From Streptomyces sp. V1I1 (GTDB taxonomy: Bacteria > Actinomycetota > Actinomycetes > Streptomycetales > Streptomycetaceae), in assembly GCF_030817355.1 (NCBI RefSeq), contig NZ_JAUSZH010000001.1:8097001-8161000 (forward strand): DNA of 64,000 bases. Reading direction: 5' to 3'. Under the pieces are notes generated by a model. It was not told the origin of the DNA. It did not search any database and saw nothing but the letters and a program-made list of their open reading frames with translations. A program made the translations under genes and the position numbers. Shown here one piece after another: positions 27,670-36,675 of this stretch. Numbering within the stretch: the stretch's first letter is position 1; each line of letters begins with the position of its first letter.

Positions 27670-28581
27670 ATGACGAACAACAGCACTTCCTCGGCTCGGC
27701 TCGCCCCGCCGATCGGAGGGTTCCAGGAGATCGAAGGCCGCCGCATTTTCGTGAATCGGTCGGGCAGCGGCGGACCGGCCGTGGTGTTCCTGCCGGGCGC
27801 CAGCGCGGTCGGCCTGGACTATTTCGGTGTCCAGCAGGGGGTTTCGCAGTTCACCACCGCCGTTGTGTACGACCGCGGCGGCACGGGCTACAGCGATCCC
27901 CTTCCGCTGCCGCGCACCGCCGCCGCGGTCGCCACGGAACTGCGCGAGCTGCTGCGCGCCCAGAACATCGCCGCCCCATACGTTCTGGTGCCGCACTCCC
28001 TCGGCGGCTTCTACGCGCATCGGTTCGCGCAGCTGTACCCGCAGGACGTGGCCGGGCTGGTCTGGTTGGACGCCTTCCATCGCGACTGGGACGACTTCAT
28101 GCCTCCCGCGGCGGGTCTGGCCGCGGTCGAGCAGATGGCACCTGATTGGGAGCAGCTGGAACAGATGCGCCCGGCCCGGCGCGAGATGTACGCCGAGTTG
28201 CTCGCGGACTACCCGGAGCACGTGCGGCAGGCGCTGGTCGATGCCAAGGTGAGTGACGAATGGACCCACGTCGGCATCGCCGAGCGCACCAAGTTGGCCG
28301 AACTCGCCACCGAACTGCGGACCGGGCCGAACATTCCCGACGTCCCGGTGGTTGCTCTCACCGTGGTCGGCACCGACCCCGCCCAGCAGGCGCTGACGTC
28401 GGAGCGGACGTTGCAAGAGATGCATGACGGCCACACGAGAATGGACGCGGCCCTGGTGAGCGCGGTCTCGCACGGGGAACAACGCATCCTCTCCGACACC
28501 GTCCACCACCGCCTCAGCTTCGACCGCCCCGATGCCGTGGTCCAGGCGATCCGCGACGTCGTCGACCGAGCTCGCCCCTAG
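27670..28581 (+). CDS. Alpha/beta-fold hydrolase
   Basis: A 303-residue cytoplasmic hydrolase. The nucleophile is Ser110 in the elbow PHSLGGFY. An oxyanion-type stretch (VVFLPGASAVGLDYFG) and the strand VVYDRGGTGYSDP precede it. A catalytic His candidate is in SAVSHGEQRIL near the C-terminus. There is no signal peptide. The ATG at 27670 has ggag 9 bases upstream. A MerR regulator gene follows 40 bp downstream on the same strand, so the two are probably one operon. The substrate is unknown (ester, epoxide or halide hydrolysis are all possible). Confidence 0.85.
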   Translation: MTNNSTSSARLAPPIGGFQEIEGRRIFVNRSGSGGPAVVFLPGASAVGLDYFGVQQGVSQFTTAVVYDRGGTGYSDPLPLPRTAAAVATELRELLRAQNIAAPYVLVPHSLGGFYAHRFAQLYPQDVAGLVWLDAFHRDWDDFMPPAAGLAAVEQMAPDWEQLEQMRPARREMYAELLADYPEHVRQALVDAKVSDEWTHVGIAERTKLAELATELRTGPNIPDVPVVALTVVGTDPAQQALTSERTLQEMHDGHTRMDAALVSAVSHGEQRILSDTVHHRLSFDRPDAVVQAIRDVVDRARP

Positions 28582-28621
28582 ACTCGGCACGACCACGTTG
28601 CACGAAGACCCGAGGCGGACG

Positions 28622-29359
28622 GTGCTCACGATCAGCCAGCTCGCGGCAACCGCCGGCGTGACCGTGCGCACCGTTCGCCACTACCACCACGTCGGCCTGT
28701 TGCCCGAGCCCGCGCGCGATGCCTCCGGCTACCGCCGCTACGGCGCGCAAGCGGCGGTGGATCTCATCCGGATCAGGACCCTCGCCGATGCGGGGGTGCC
28801 ACTGGCCCGTATCGACGCGCTGCTGCACGCGCAGCCGACCGAATTCGCCGCGGCCGTCACCGACATCGACGCGGAATTGCAGCGCAAGATCGACCAGCTC
28901 ACCGAATATCGCCGCCGGATCGCCGAACTGGACAGCGGCGAAGGGCTTGTCCTGCCGCCCGAGGTGGTCGCCATCCTGAACCGGATGCGCAGTCTCGGGG
29001 TCAGCGAACGGAGGGTACGACTCGAGCGCGACTCGTGGATCCTGATGCAGGCACTGGACCCGCACGTCATGCCGCAGCGGATACGGGACAAGAACGCCGG
29101 CTTCGACGACCCCGAGACGACACGCCTGTATCTCGCCTGTGATCAATCAGTCGACTGGGATCCGTACGATCCACGCCTGGACCGGCTCATCGACGACCTG
29201 GACGCATGGGAGATCAAACACGAACGAGACAGCAACCGGGCAGGCTACCTGAAGCTGGTCTCTTCCCGGATCTCCGAGGCATCACCGGCATGGCAACGCA
29301 TCGTCGATGCGCTCGCCCACCGCGCCAAGCGGCGCCGAACCGCCGGGCACGACAGCTGA
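28622..29359 (+). CDS. MerR-family transcriptional regulator
   Basis: A 245-residue activator. The N-terminal MerR winged helix (ISQLAATAGVTVRTVRHYHH, then GLLPEPARDASGYRRYGAQ) is followed by the dimerisation coiled coil (about residues 85-115) and a C-terminal domain of about 120 residues that likely binds a ligand. No Cys-based metal site is visible. The GTG at 28622 with gagg 6 bases upstream is preferred over a TTG at 28598. It follows the alpha/beta hydrolase and may regulate it. Confidence 0.87.
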   Translation: MLTISQLAATAGVTVRTVRHYHHVGLLPEPARDASGYRRYGAQAAVDLIRIRTLADAGVPLARIDALLHAQPTEFAAAVTDIDAELQRKIDQLTEYRRRIAELDSGEGLVLPPEVVAILNRMRSLGVSERRVRLERDSWILMQALDPHVMPQRIRDKNAGFDDPETTRLYLACDQSVDWDPYDPRLDRLIDDLDAWEIKHERDSNRAGYLKLVSSRISEASPAWQRIVDALAHRAKRRRTAGHDS

Positions 29360-29580
29360 AGCCAGCACCGCGGGCACTGTGCAACATGAAGTCTTCAGGT
29401 CGCGGGTCTGGTGTGAGGGGCGGGCGGGATACTCACGCTGGTCGCCAGCCGTTGCCCGTGGTGGAGATCTTCCGGCTCGTCGGCCGGAGGCGTTGTCGGG
29501 TTCTGCTGCGCCGACTGGCGTGACGCTCTTACGACCCGCCACCGGGCCGGTACGCCAGGAGAGCGTGGGAGGGCGTGGGG

Positions 29581-30036
29581 ATGCAGGAGCTGGAGCGGAT
29601 CCCAGCTCACCGGAGTGAACTTGACACGCTCGCCGAGGAGTTGGTCAAGCAGCTGCAGGAGGTCCAGGCCGAGCGGGAGGAGTTGGTGATCGCCGAGCGG
29701 GTCCGGAACCGGCTGGCTGAGCAGAACCGGGCCGCGGAGGAGGCCGCCGCGACCGTTGCCCCAACTCCCGCCCGGGTGGCAGGGCGAGCGGTACTGCTGA
29801 TCCCGCACCGCAGCGAGACTCCCGACGAGGCCGCCATGCCCGCTGACTACCGCAAGATCCTGGCGATCGTGCGGGCCGCCGACGGTCCGGTCCAGGTCAG
29901 GGGCGTCGGCGAACAGCTGGGCACGGAGGTGACGGTGCGCGGCAAGGTGGAACCGCTGCGCGCCAAGATGACCAAACTCGCCGACCGCGGCTGGCTGCAC
30001 AAACGCCTCGACGGGCGGTTCACCGTACGCCAGTAG
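29581..30036 (+). CDS. Coiled-coil plus winged-helix small protein, copy 2 (intact)
   Basis: 151 residues. Residues 5-60 form a charged coiled coil (LDTLAEELVKQLQEVQAERE). After a Pro/Ala hinge, residues 85-151 look like a winged helix (PADYRKILAIVRAADGPVQV, KMTKLADRGWLHKRLDGRF). The ATG follows a ggagggcgtgggg purine stretch. A truncated paralogue lies at 26383. Both copies are followed within about 30 bp by the same kind of IS5-like transposase fragment, so the gene may be an accessory of that element or mark its insertion site. The function is unknown; DNA binding is inference. Confidence 0.65.
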   Translation: MQELERIPAHRSELDTLAEELVKQLQEVQAEREELVIAERVRNRLAEQNRAAEEAAATVAPTPARVAGRAVLLIPHRSETPDEAAMPADYRKILAIVRAADGPVQVRGVGEQLGTEVTVRGKVEPLRAKMTKLADRGWLHKRLDGRFTVRQ

Positions 30037-30060
30037 CGGCGCCGGAGGCGGGCACCGATA

Positions 30061-30285
30061 GGACGTAACCAGTCGGCTGTCGAGTGCCACCTGAACTGGC
30101 TCGCCGACCTGATCCGCGGCCACCTGAAGAAGATCGACTCACGGTGGCGGGCCCTGCCCGCGGGGAAGATTGCCGACCTCGTGCTGGCGGTGCTGCGCTG
30201 TGACCAGCGGCCGGGCGATCTGGCCGGCGGCAACGGGATACACCGCACCACTGTGGGCCGGTGGGTCAGGGAAGTCGTCGGCCCA
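30061..30285 (+). pseudogene. IS5-type DDE transposase, N-terminal fragment (copy 2)
   Basis: Reads AVECHLNWLADLIRGHLKKI, ALPAGKIADLVLAVLRCDQR, then GGNGIHRTTVGRWVREVVG: the same domain as the fragment at 26655, about 60-70 percent alike by eye, with a few more residues of the HTH. The catalytic part is absent. It ends where an IS110-type tail begins. Confidence 0.65.
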
Positions 30286-30345
30286 CCATGCGCTCATCGC
30301 GCTGGCCCGGCGCAAGGTGAACGTCCTCTACGCGATCCTCCGCGA
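30280..30345 (+). pseudogene. IS110-type transposase, extreme C-terminal fragment
   Basis: The short stretch HHALIALARRKVNVLYAILR matches the usual last helix of IS110 transposases. It is too short for a firm call, but it sits exactly between two other fragments. Confidence 0.4.
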
Positions 30346-30361
30346 CCGCCAGGGGCGCATC

Positions 30362-30683
30362 CACCGTCGTCTTGCAGGTTTTCAACTGGAAGGGTGACAT
30401 CTGGGGTGGCGGCTCGACGCTTGTCGCCTATGAGGACGGGAAGGCCCAGCAGGTCTTCGCACAGCTCAAGCAGGCGCTTGGCTCCTGCCGTTCGTATGAG
30501 GGCACAGGCTGGGTGGGGAAGTTCAAGGCCACGCTGACGATGGGACAGGCCCCGGGGGCCGGGGACGAAGCCGTGCGATTCCGGGAGACCATCCCCATGG
30601 GCCCTGAGTACCCCGGGGACCGCAAGGAGCGGTTCACCGTCCCGCCGCCCCTGGTCAGACTTGCGTCCGATCGGGCGGGTTGA
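30362..30683 (+). pseudogene. C-terminal fragment of a probable exported protein
   Basis: About 105 residues read VVLQVFNWKGDIWGGGSTLV, AYEDGKAQQVFAQLKQALGS and ATLTMGQAPGAGDEAVRFRE. It resembles the extracellular sensor-like domains of streptomycete lipoproteins and kinases. There is no start and no signal peptide, and the left border joins transposase debris. The terminal residues after KERFTV look altered. Confidence 0.5.
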
Positions 30684-30786
30684 GGTCCGAGGCCGGGTGT
30701 GTGACCCCGGTTTGGTCCTGGAACACGGTTATGTGGAACGGGTGACCTGCGCTGGCCTTCCGGCCTGCATCGCCGAAAAGGGACTG

Positions 30787-31767
30787 GTGGGTAGCGTGAC
30801 GCACGGAGCCAAGAAGGGATCCTCTTATAAGGGGACGTCGTCGAAGGCGATCCTTCATCAGTACGATTTCCTGGGCGACTTCTACCGGCTGACGCTGGGC
30901 CCCGAGCTCGTCTTCTCCTACGGCATGTGGGAGGAGGGCGACACACTGGAATCGGCCCAGCTGCGCAAGCTCGACTACCACGCCGAGGCGGCGCATGCCG
31001 TGGGCGCGGAACGGGTGCTCGACGTCGGCTGCGGCTACGGCAGCCTCCTGCACCGACTGGTGGAGACCCACCACGTCAAGCGCGCGGTAGGGATCACGAT
31101 GAGTCCCGCCCAGGCCGCGTGGGCCCGTGACCAGCACTGGCCGGGCTGTGAGGTCCGGCTCGAGAACTGGTTCGATCATGAACCAGGCGGGTCCTATGAC
31201 GCCATCATCGCCATCGAGGCAATCGAGCATTTCGCCGGGAATACCATGTGGCGGTCGAAGCGTGTCGCCCGATACCGCGAGTTCTTTCAGCGCTGCCATT
31301 CCTGGCTGCGGCCGGCCGGGCGTCTGTCGTTGCAGGCCAACGCCTGGAATGACCGCGGCTGGCTTGCTTCCCTGGTGCTTCCTCCCCAGCAACTGGCCCC
31401 GCGCGGCGGGAGTCATGTCGCCAGGGAACGCCTTGGCCTCAAGGGCGTCTACGGCGGTGTCAAGAACGTACGCGAAGGTCTTCACGCGTCGCGCAAGGTG
31501 TTCCCGGAGTGCTTCCTGCCGACCCGGGACGAACTGACCGAAGCCGGCCGGGGCCTGTTCCGCATGGTGGAGACGCGAAACGATCCGAGCGACGGCGTGT
31601 CCACGGTGGAGAGCTGGTTGGAGCGGGCTGAGGCCAACCGGAGACGCGGCGCGGAACTCATCGGTGAGAGCGCGGTGTCCGACATCATCAGGGAGCAGAA
31701 GACCGCACTCCGGTTCATGCGCGAGGGCCGCTTCACCGTCGTTCGTATGGTCTTCGAGAAGGTGTGA
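30787..31767 (+). CDS. SAM-dependent methyltransferase, cyclopropane-fatty-acid-synthase-like
   Basis: A 326-residue methyltransferase with an N-terminal lid (YDFLGDFYRLTLGPELVFSY) and Rossmann motif I (RVLDVGCGYGSLLHRLVE), then GITMSPAQAAWARDQ and DAIIAIEAIEHFAG. YDFLGDFYRL..FSYGMWEEGDTLESAQLRKLDY is the pattern of the CFAS/mycolic cyclopropane-synthase superfamily, which also contains C- and O-methyltransferases of secondary metabolism. The start is chosen at the GTG at 30787 after aaaaggga; a GTG at 30796 is an alternative. It stands alone between remnants. The substrate is unknown. Confidence 0.85.
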   Translation: MGSVTHGAKKGSSYKGTSSKAILHQYDFLGDFYRLTLGPELVFSYGMWEEGDTLESAQLRKLDYHAEAAHAVGAERVLDVGCGYGSLLHRLVETHHVKRAVGITMSPAQAAWARDQHWPGCEVRLENWFDHEPGGSYDAIIAIEAIEHFAGNTMWRSKRVARYREFFQRCHSWLRPAGRLSLQANAWNDRGWLASLVLPPQQLAPRGGSHVARERLGLKGVYGGVKNVREGLHASRKVFPECFLPTRDELTEAGRGLFRMVETRNDPSDGVSTVESWLERAEANRRRGAELIGESAVSDIIREQKTALRFMREGRFTVVRMVFEKV

Positions 31768-31940
31768 GTCGCCTTCCCCGACTGCCGCGGCCGGGCTCGC
31801 TCGCACGCGGCGCTCTGGATCGCTGGGGCGAGCCCACCACAAGCTCACGCCCGACGCTGGAGCGGAGCCGATGAGGTCATCGATGCAGGGGGCGTGGGAC
31901 AGCGGCCGCGGATTTACCACTGCACGCCGGTGGCCGGGTC

Positions 31941-32300
31941 TTATCTGCGCCGGCGTGTGGCGACCCATGAGGTGAGGAAGAACGCGGGCAGGGTGATGCC
32001 GACCAGCAGCGCGGGGCCCGTGACCGCGCTCGAGAGGAATCGGCCTCCCAGGTGAGCGACGCCGTGGTAGTAGCCGACCGCCACGGCCACAAGCATCATG
32101 TATCCGCCGAGCGCGGTGCCCGCGACTTGGCGGACCAGTGCGGGCCAGCCGCGCCCGGCCGGTTCTGCCGCGAGCCGTCGCGCAAGGGGCCAGGGTCTGG
32201 TCGGGTGGCGTCGCATGATGAGCAGGCCGAGGCCGAGAAAGCCCATGACCAGGAGATAACCGGTCAGCATGAGCGTGATGTTGAGGGACACGGGCAGCAT
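31941..32300 (-). CDS. DUF6256 family membrane protein
   Basis: 119 residues with three membrane helices (ITLMLTGYLLVMGFLGLGLL, LGGYMMLVAVAVGYYHGV, ALLVGITLPAFFLTSW) and a basic C-terminus (VATRRRR). The length and pattern fit DUF6256, found in actinomycetes. It lies 25 bp downstream of the DUF6186 gene in the same direction, so the two and the decayed terC form one unit. The function is unknown. Confidence 0.7.
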   Translation of the reverse strand: MLPVSLNITLMLTGYLLVMGFLGLGLLIMRRHPTRPWPLARRLAAEPAGRGWPALVRQVAGTALGGYMMLVAVAVGYYHGVAHLGGRFLSSAVTGPALLVGITLPAFFLTSWVATRRRR

Positions 32301-32325
32301 GGCCGGCTCCTGGTCGTGATCGCTT

Positions 32326-32562
32326 TCAGGAGGGGTCTTGGAGAAGGAAGTGCCAGCCGCGGACGAAGGTGTGCCAGCCGAACCACAGCCACAGGGCGAA
32401 CAGGGCCCAGCGGCCGACGGGGTAGCTCATGACGGCCCTGGTTGCGTCGCTGAGGGTGGGAAAGCCGTCGTGCGGCCGCAGCAGGCCGATGCCTTCCCAG
32501 GCGAAGAGGGCGCCGAAAAGCAGGGTCCAGACGAGGTAGCCGATCACCGGATGCTCTGTCAC
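32326..32562 (-). CDS. DUF6186 family membrane protein
   Basis: 78 residues with two membrane helices (VIGYLVWTLLFGALFAWEGI, RWALFALWLWFGWHTFV) around a soluble loop (GFPTLSDATRAVMSYP). The family is typical of actinomycetes and often pairs with DUF6256. The GTG start overlaps the stop of the decayed terC copy by 4 bp (GTGA), showing the old operon. The function is unknown. Confidence 0.75.
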   Translation of the reverse strand: MTEHPVIGYLVWTLLFGALFAWEGIGLLRPHDGFPTLSDATRAVMSYPVGRWALFALWLWFGWHTFVRGWHFLLQDPS

Positions 32563-33025
32563 TGTGGCTCCCAGTCCTTGTCCTTGAGGAGCTTGAAGGT
32601 GCTGTAGAAGAGAATGGCGGCGAAGGCGAAGAGCACCGCGGTGAAGCGGCTGACGACGGTCACGCCGAGGGAGAGGAAGATCCCGCGGAAGACGAGGGCG
32701 CCGATCACGCCGAAGAACAGGAACCGGTGCTGGTAGGCGCGGGGCACCCTGAAGTAGGCGAAGATCACGTCAAAGACGAACAGGTTGTACACCTACAGGC
32801 TCTTCTCCAGCAGCCACGCGGTGGTGTATTCGGTGCCGGCTGTCGCGCCGAGGACGAGGAAGTTGGCGGTGGCAAAGATCAGAGCGAGGCTCACCCACAG
32901 GGCGTTCCAGGGCGGCCTCCTTGAAGCCATGACATGCGCGGTGCGGTGGGCCAGCAGGTCTACCGCCAGCGACACCACCACCGTCGCGGCGAACGCCCCC
33001 ACAGCCAGAGCGGGACCTCAAGCAC
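32559..33025 (-). pseudogene. Decayed TerC-family membrane protein
   Basis: The N-terminal 150 residues are strongly like the intact TerC at 35593, but carry three lesions. One base is missing near 33003 (VPLWLWG then a shift to AFAATVVVSLAVDLLAH). A TAG replaces the Ser codon in the conserved LEKSLSVDNLFVF motif near 32792, where the Asp is also changed to Tyr. The gene stops after STFKLLKDKDWEPQ, without the C-terminal half. It is clearly non-functional. Confidence 0.85.
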
Positions 33026-33279
33026 TCCGGTCACCTTCTCCGCGGCCCACGCCGATACGCGGGCCCCTGCACGGGAGTCTGCGGCATTTCACTGCACTGG
33101 GCGACAACCAGGGCCACGTGGACGCGGGCGGAGCAAGTCGGGCTCCACCGGCCTCGCCCTTCTGGAGGGTCGGGGACGAGCGAGCGGGGGCATGCTTCGG
33201 GTAGAGACTGCGGATCCCTCAGGGAGACTTGTGATGGGGCGGAGTCACCATTTTTCACCTTGACGCCAGGGGGCACTCG

Positions 33280-33468
33280 GTGACCGTCAACATCGATGGC
33301 GGCCATCGTGGGGCGGTCAAGCTGCTGGTCGACGGCAAGGAAACCGGTTGCGCCGAGGCCCATGGGAACCGGCCCCTGATCCTCACCGGCGAACTGCCCA
33401 CCGATCCTCCGCTGCCCGTGAGCGTACGCATCACGCCCGGCCCGGCACGCCCCGCTGTACCGCCGTGA
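33280..33468 (+). CDS. Doubtful small hypothetical protein
   Basis: 62 codons from a GTG with a G-rich site upstream. The sequence (MTVNIDGGHRGAVKLLVDGK, then ETGCAEAHGNRPLILTGELP) has a beta-strand pattern and looks protein-like, but no family is recognised and it may be a remnant of a larger gene. Confidence 0.35.
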   Translation: MTVNIDGGHRGAVKLLVDGKETGCAEAHGNRPLILTGELPTDPPLPVSVRITPGPARPAVPP

Positions 33469-33852
33469 TCGACGGGGCGGAGACGGTGATGTCCCCACGG
33501 GCGTTCTGAGCCTGGGCGTCGCCCGGTGCCGGGGTCTCGGAGGGCGTGCCACTGACCGACGTGTCGGCGTGACGGTGGCACGGCAGTTTCCGGCCCCCCT
33601 TGTCCGTGCTGCCTACCGAAAGGTCCTCTCCCTCGTGCGCCCCGAGCGGCGCACCGGCAGGACAGGCCCGCGGCGCACGGGGGCGTACCGCGGGCCAATG
33701 GGCGCCCTGTGGCCCCGGGCCAGGGCCCGGGGGAAGCTGGGGAAGAAGACAGCACGGCAGGCGAGCGCCCCATGTGCACCGGGCTCCTGTGCGACGGTGC
33801 CCCGGGGTGGCGTGCGCCTGACTACGGGCGCCTCGTGGGGGAGAAGCAGGCA
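33469..33852. other. Gene-free stretch
   Basis: Very GC-rich and with no gene I can support. It ends in the ribosome site (gggggagaa) of the universal stress gene. Confidence 0.45.
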
Positions 33853-34740
33853 ATGAACGGGCCGGTGGTAGTGGGAGTGGATGGTTCGCCCTCGGCCCTG
33901 GCAGCGGTAGACGCGGCAGCCCAAGAGGCGTCGCTGCGAGGTGTGGGACTGCGCGTGGTGCATGCCTTTCTGTGGCCCGCCATGCACGCACCGCCCGGTT
34001 CGTCGCCGCTGGGACCTGCCACCGGCGCCCTGCACGAAACGGTCGAACGGATCGTGGCCGACGCCGTGGAACGCGCGCGGAGCCAGGCCGCGGGCCTGCA
34101 CGTCAGCCACGCCGTGATCGCGGGTGAGGCATCGACGGTCCTGCAAGCACAGTCGCGCACGGCGCAGCTCATTGTGGTCGGCCACCGAGGCTCCGAGGGC
34201 TTCGCCGAGCTGCTCCTGGGTTCCACCGCCGTACATCTGAGCGCGCACGGCCGCTGCCCGGTGATGGTCGTTCGAGGACGCCCGGACCCGGCCGGTCCGG
34301 TGCTGGTGGCTGTCGACGGCTCCCCACGAGGGCAGCCCGCCATTGCCTTCGCCTTCTTTGAGGCCGTCCTGCGGGGCACAGACCTGGTCGCGCTCCACGT
34401 CTGGAGCACCTGGACCGGTCACGGCGAGCACGCCCTGGGCCACCCGGTGGACCTGACGGAGCTGGTGGGCGACGTGGACCGGCTCCGGCAGGAGGAAGAG
34501 CGAGTGCTGGCCGAGGCCCTCTCAGGACACCGCGACCTGTACCCGGGCGTAACCGTACAGCCCCGTCTGGTCCGCGGGCGCACCCGCCCGGCACTGATCG
34601 AAGCGAGCGCGGACGCCCAACTGCTGGTGGTTGGCGCACGCGGGCACGGCGGATTTACCGGCCGGCTCCTGGGATCGGTCAGCCGGGCCGCCCTCCATCA
34701 CGCCCACTGCCCGGTCACTGTGGTGCGCTCCGACCTCTGA
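33853..34740 (+). CDS. Tandem universal stress protein (UspA domains)
   Basis: 295 residues with two UspA domains. Each starts with a VVVGVDGS-type strand (MNGPVVVGVDGSPSALAA; PVLVAVDGSPRGQPAI) and ends with the ATP-binding pattern G-2X-G-9X-G-S (VVGHRGSEGFAELLLGSTA; VVGARGHGGFTGRLLGSVS). Both nucleotide motifs are complete, so an ATP-binding subtype is expected. The ATG follows ggggagaagc. In actinomycetes such proteins respond to dormancy, redox or hypoxia, which is inference here. It stands alone. Confidence 0.9.
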   Translation: MNGPVVVGVDGSPSALAAVDAAAQEASLRGVGLRVVHAFLWPAMHAPPGSSPLGPATGALHETVERIVADAVERARSQAAGLHVSHAVIAGEASTVLQAQSRTAQLIVVGHRGSEGFAELLLGSTAVHLSAHGRCPVMVVRGRPDPAGPVLVAVDGSPRGQPAIAFAFFEAVLRGTDLVALHVWSTWTGHGEHALGHPVDLTELVGDVDRLRQEEERVLAEALSGHRDLYPGVTVQPRLVRGRTRPALIEASADAQLLVVGARGHGGFTGRLLGSVSRAALHHAHCPVTVVRSDL

Positions 34741-35168
34741 CCGCCTCTCCGGCGGCCCGCCGGTAACTGGCGGAAGGTTGGGTGACCCGCGCGGTGCGCT
34801 GCCTCGGCGGTGAGGCTGTGGACACCAGTCAGCTCCCTGCCATCACCGGCCCGATCGCTGCCAGCCGGAGGAACGCCGCCAGTTTCTGTCCCCCGAGCAC
34901 CAGCGGGAGAAGCACGCGGCTGGACCGGCACCGAATTCAATGTTCTACTCACCGCCCGTTCCGGCATCGCGAGCGGTGGACGTGGACACAGAGCTCAGCG
35001 GTCCTCAGCGCCCGGCTCAAGCAGTTCCTGGTGGGCGCGGGCAGTACGGTCGCGGCGGTGCCGGCGCCTGTCGCGACCGTACTGATCGCCTGGAACCCAT
35101 CAACTGCTGCGGCTGGCTGATCGGCCGCCGCGCCCCATACGGCCACAGAGCCGCCGGGCCGAGCCGCG
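34741..35168. other. Gene-free stretch
   Basis: Open frames on both strands lack recognisable content. Nothing else is supported. Confidence 0.4.
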
Positions 35169-35411
35169 TCACGAAGGCTCTGTCTCCCGCTGTCCGGGCT
35201 CCTGCCGTTCCGGTCCGTCGCGTTCCGGCTCCTTGCGCACCCACTCCGGCTCGAACTCCGGACAGTCGGGGTTGTGGCAGGGGCCCGGAGCCCAGAGGGG
35301 GACGAAGGTCCCAAGCGTCTTGTGTCGCTTGATCACCGTGGTCACGGGGTGTTTGCAGGCGGGGCAGACGTGTCCTGCCTGCGGCCCGGTGTCACGCTCG
35401 TTGCTGCGCAT
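35169..35411 (-). CDS. Small zinc-ribbon protein
   Basis: 80 residues with one zinc ribbon: CPAC near residue 18, then 27 residues later a CxxxxC pair in PGPCHNPDCPEF, giving four Cys ligands. The C-terminal 30 residues are charged and disordered. The ATG at 35411 is preceded by an AT-rich island (35412-35460) that stands out sharply in this GC-rich DNA and is likely its promoter. The function is unknown; nucleic-acid binding or metal storage are guesses. Confidence 0.6.
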   Translation of the reverse strand: MRSNERDTGPQAGHVCPACKHPVTTVIKRHKTLGTFVPLWAPGPCHNPDCPEFEPEWVRKEPERDGPERQEPGQRETEPS

Positions 35412-35419
35412 ATATCCAG

Positions 35420-35460
35420 GATAAGCAAATTGCAATAAATTGGTACAAATTTTGTAGTGG
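35420..35460 (-). promoter_or_regulatory. AT-rich promoter island of the zinc-ribbon gene
   Basis: About 40 bp are mostly A/T, including dyad-like halves (aaattggtacaaattt). It lies directly upstream of the leftward zinc-ribbon gene and is the most AT-rich patch I noticed in the window. A regulator-controlled promoter is likely. Confidence 0.45.
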
Positions 35461-35592
35461 CTTTGTGGCGCAGACGCCGAGAGTGGGGCGCGGTGAAGTC
35501 GCGACTGCCCGGAGTGTCGGCTGATCCGGTGATGGCAATGGAGAACGTCGGGCAAGCCGAGTCAAGGGCGACTGCAGGGGGAGGTGACTGGG

Positions 35593-36675
35593 TCAGCTGC
35601 CCTGCGGCGGGTCGCCCGGCCGCCGGTTCTCGTCCGCCCCGGCCCCCGACTCCCGTCCATCCGCCGGAAGGTGCTCGTCAGCCGAGACGGGGGCGACGCC
35701 GTTCCCGTTCCGTCCGGCCGGGGCAGTGCCTTCCGCGGCAGGCTGGATGGGGCGCCTGATGCTCAGTGCGACGGACACGGCCAGGACTGTGACGATGATC
35801 GCCAGGCTAACCGGTGACGGGATCTCCGGGATGCTGCTGTTGATCGTCTTGTGGGTTGCCTGGAGGATCAGCTTCACGCCGATGAAGGCGAGGATCAGTG
35901 CGATGCCCTTGCTCAGGTAGTGGAATCGGTCCAGCAGGCCCGCGAGCAGGAAGTACAGCGCCCGCAGACCGAGGATGGCGAACGCGTTGCTGGTGTAGAC
36001 AATGAAGGCGTCGTCGCTGACCGCCAGCACGGCCGGCACGCTGTCCACGGCGAAGATGAGGTCCGCTGCCTCGATCGCGGCGACGACGGCGAGCAGCGGG
36101 GTGGCGACCCGTTTGCCGGCCTCCTTGACGAAGAACCTCATCCCGGCGTATTCGTCCCGGACTGGCATGACCTTGCGCAGCAGCCGCACGGCGAAGCTCT
36201 TGCCCGGGTCGAAGCTCTCCTCTTCCCCCTTGAGGATCTTGTAGGTGCTGTAGAACAGGACCGCCGCGAAGGCGAACAGCACCGCGGTGAAGCGGCTGAC
36301 CACGGCGACACCGGCGGCAAGGAAGATCCCTCGGAATACCAGAGCGCCCATGACGCCGAAGAACAGCACGCGGTGCTGGTAGGCGCGCGGCACTCTGAAG
36401 TAGGCGAAGATCAGCGCGAAGACGAACAGGTTGTCGACCGAGAGGCTCTTCTCCAGCAGCCACGCGGTTGTATATTCAACCCCCGGTGTCGTGCCCAGGA
36501 CGACGAAGACGACCGCGCCGAAGATGAGGGCGAGGCTGACCCACACTCCGCTCCAGGCGGCGGCTTCCTTGAACCCGATGACATGCGCCTCCCGGTGGGC
36601 CAGCAGGTCCACGGCCAGTGACACGAGCACGGTGACGGCGAACGCCGTCCACAGCCAGAGCGGGACATCGAGCAC
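35593..36675 (-). CDS. terC: TerC-family integral membrane protein (intact)
   Basis: 360 residues with about nine membrane helices. The family motifs are complete: LEKSLSVDNLFVFALIFAYF, RVPRAYQHRVLFFGVMGALV and EAADLIFAVDSVPAVLAV with the conserved Asp residues thought to bind metal. TerC proteins act in tellurite resistance and, as shown for related proteins, in manganese export and metallation of secreted enzymes. The C-terminal 60 residues are disordered and hydrophilic. The GTG at 36675 has gagggg 7-8 bases upstream. A decayed second copy is at 32559. Confidence 0.9.
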   Translation of the reverse strand: MLDVPLWLWTAFAVTVLVSLAVDLLAHREAHVIGFKEAAAWSGVWVSLALIFGAVVFVVLGTTPGVEYTTAWLLEKSLSVDNLFVFALIFAYFRVPRAYQHRVLFFGVMGALVFRGIFLAAGVAVVSRFTAVLFAFAAVLFYSTYKILKGEEESFDPGKSFAVRLLRKVMPVRDEYAGMRFFVKEAGKRVATPLLAVVAAIEAADLIFAVDSVPAVLAVSDDAFIVYTSNAFAILGLRALYFLLAGLLDRFHYLSKGIALILAFIGVKLILQATHKTINSSIPEIPSPVSLAIIVTVLAVSVALSIRRPIQPAAEGTAPAGRNGNGVAPVSADEHLPADGRESGAGADENRRPGDPPQGS

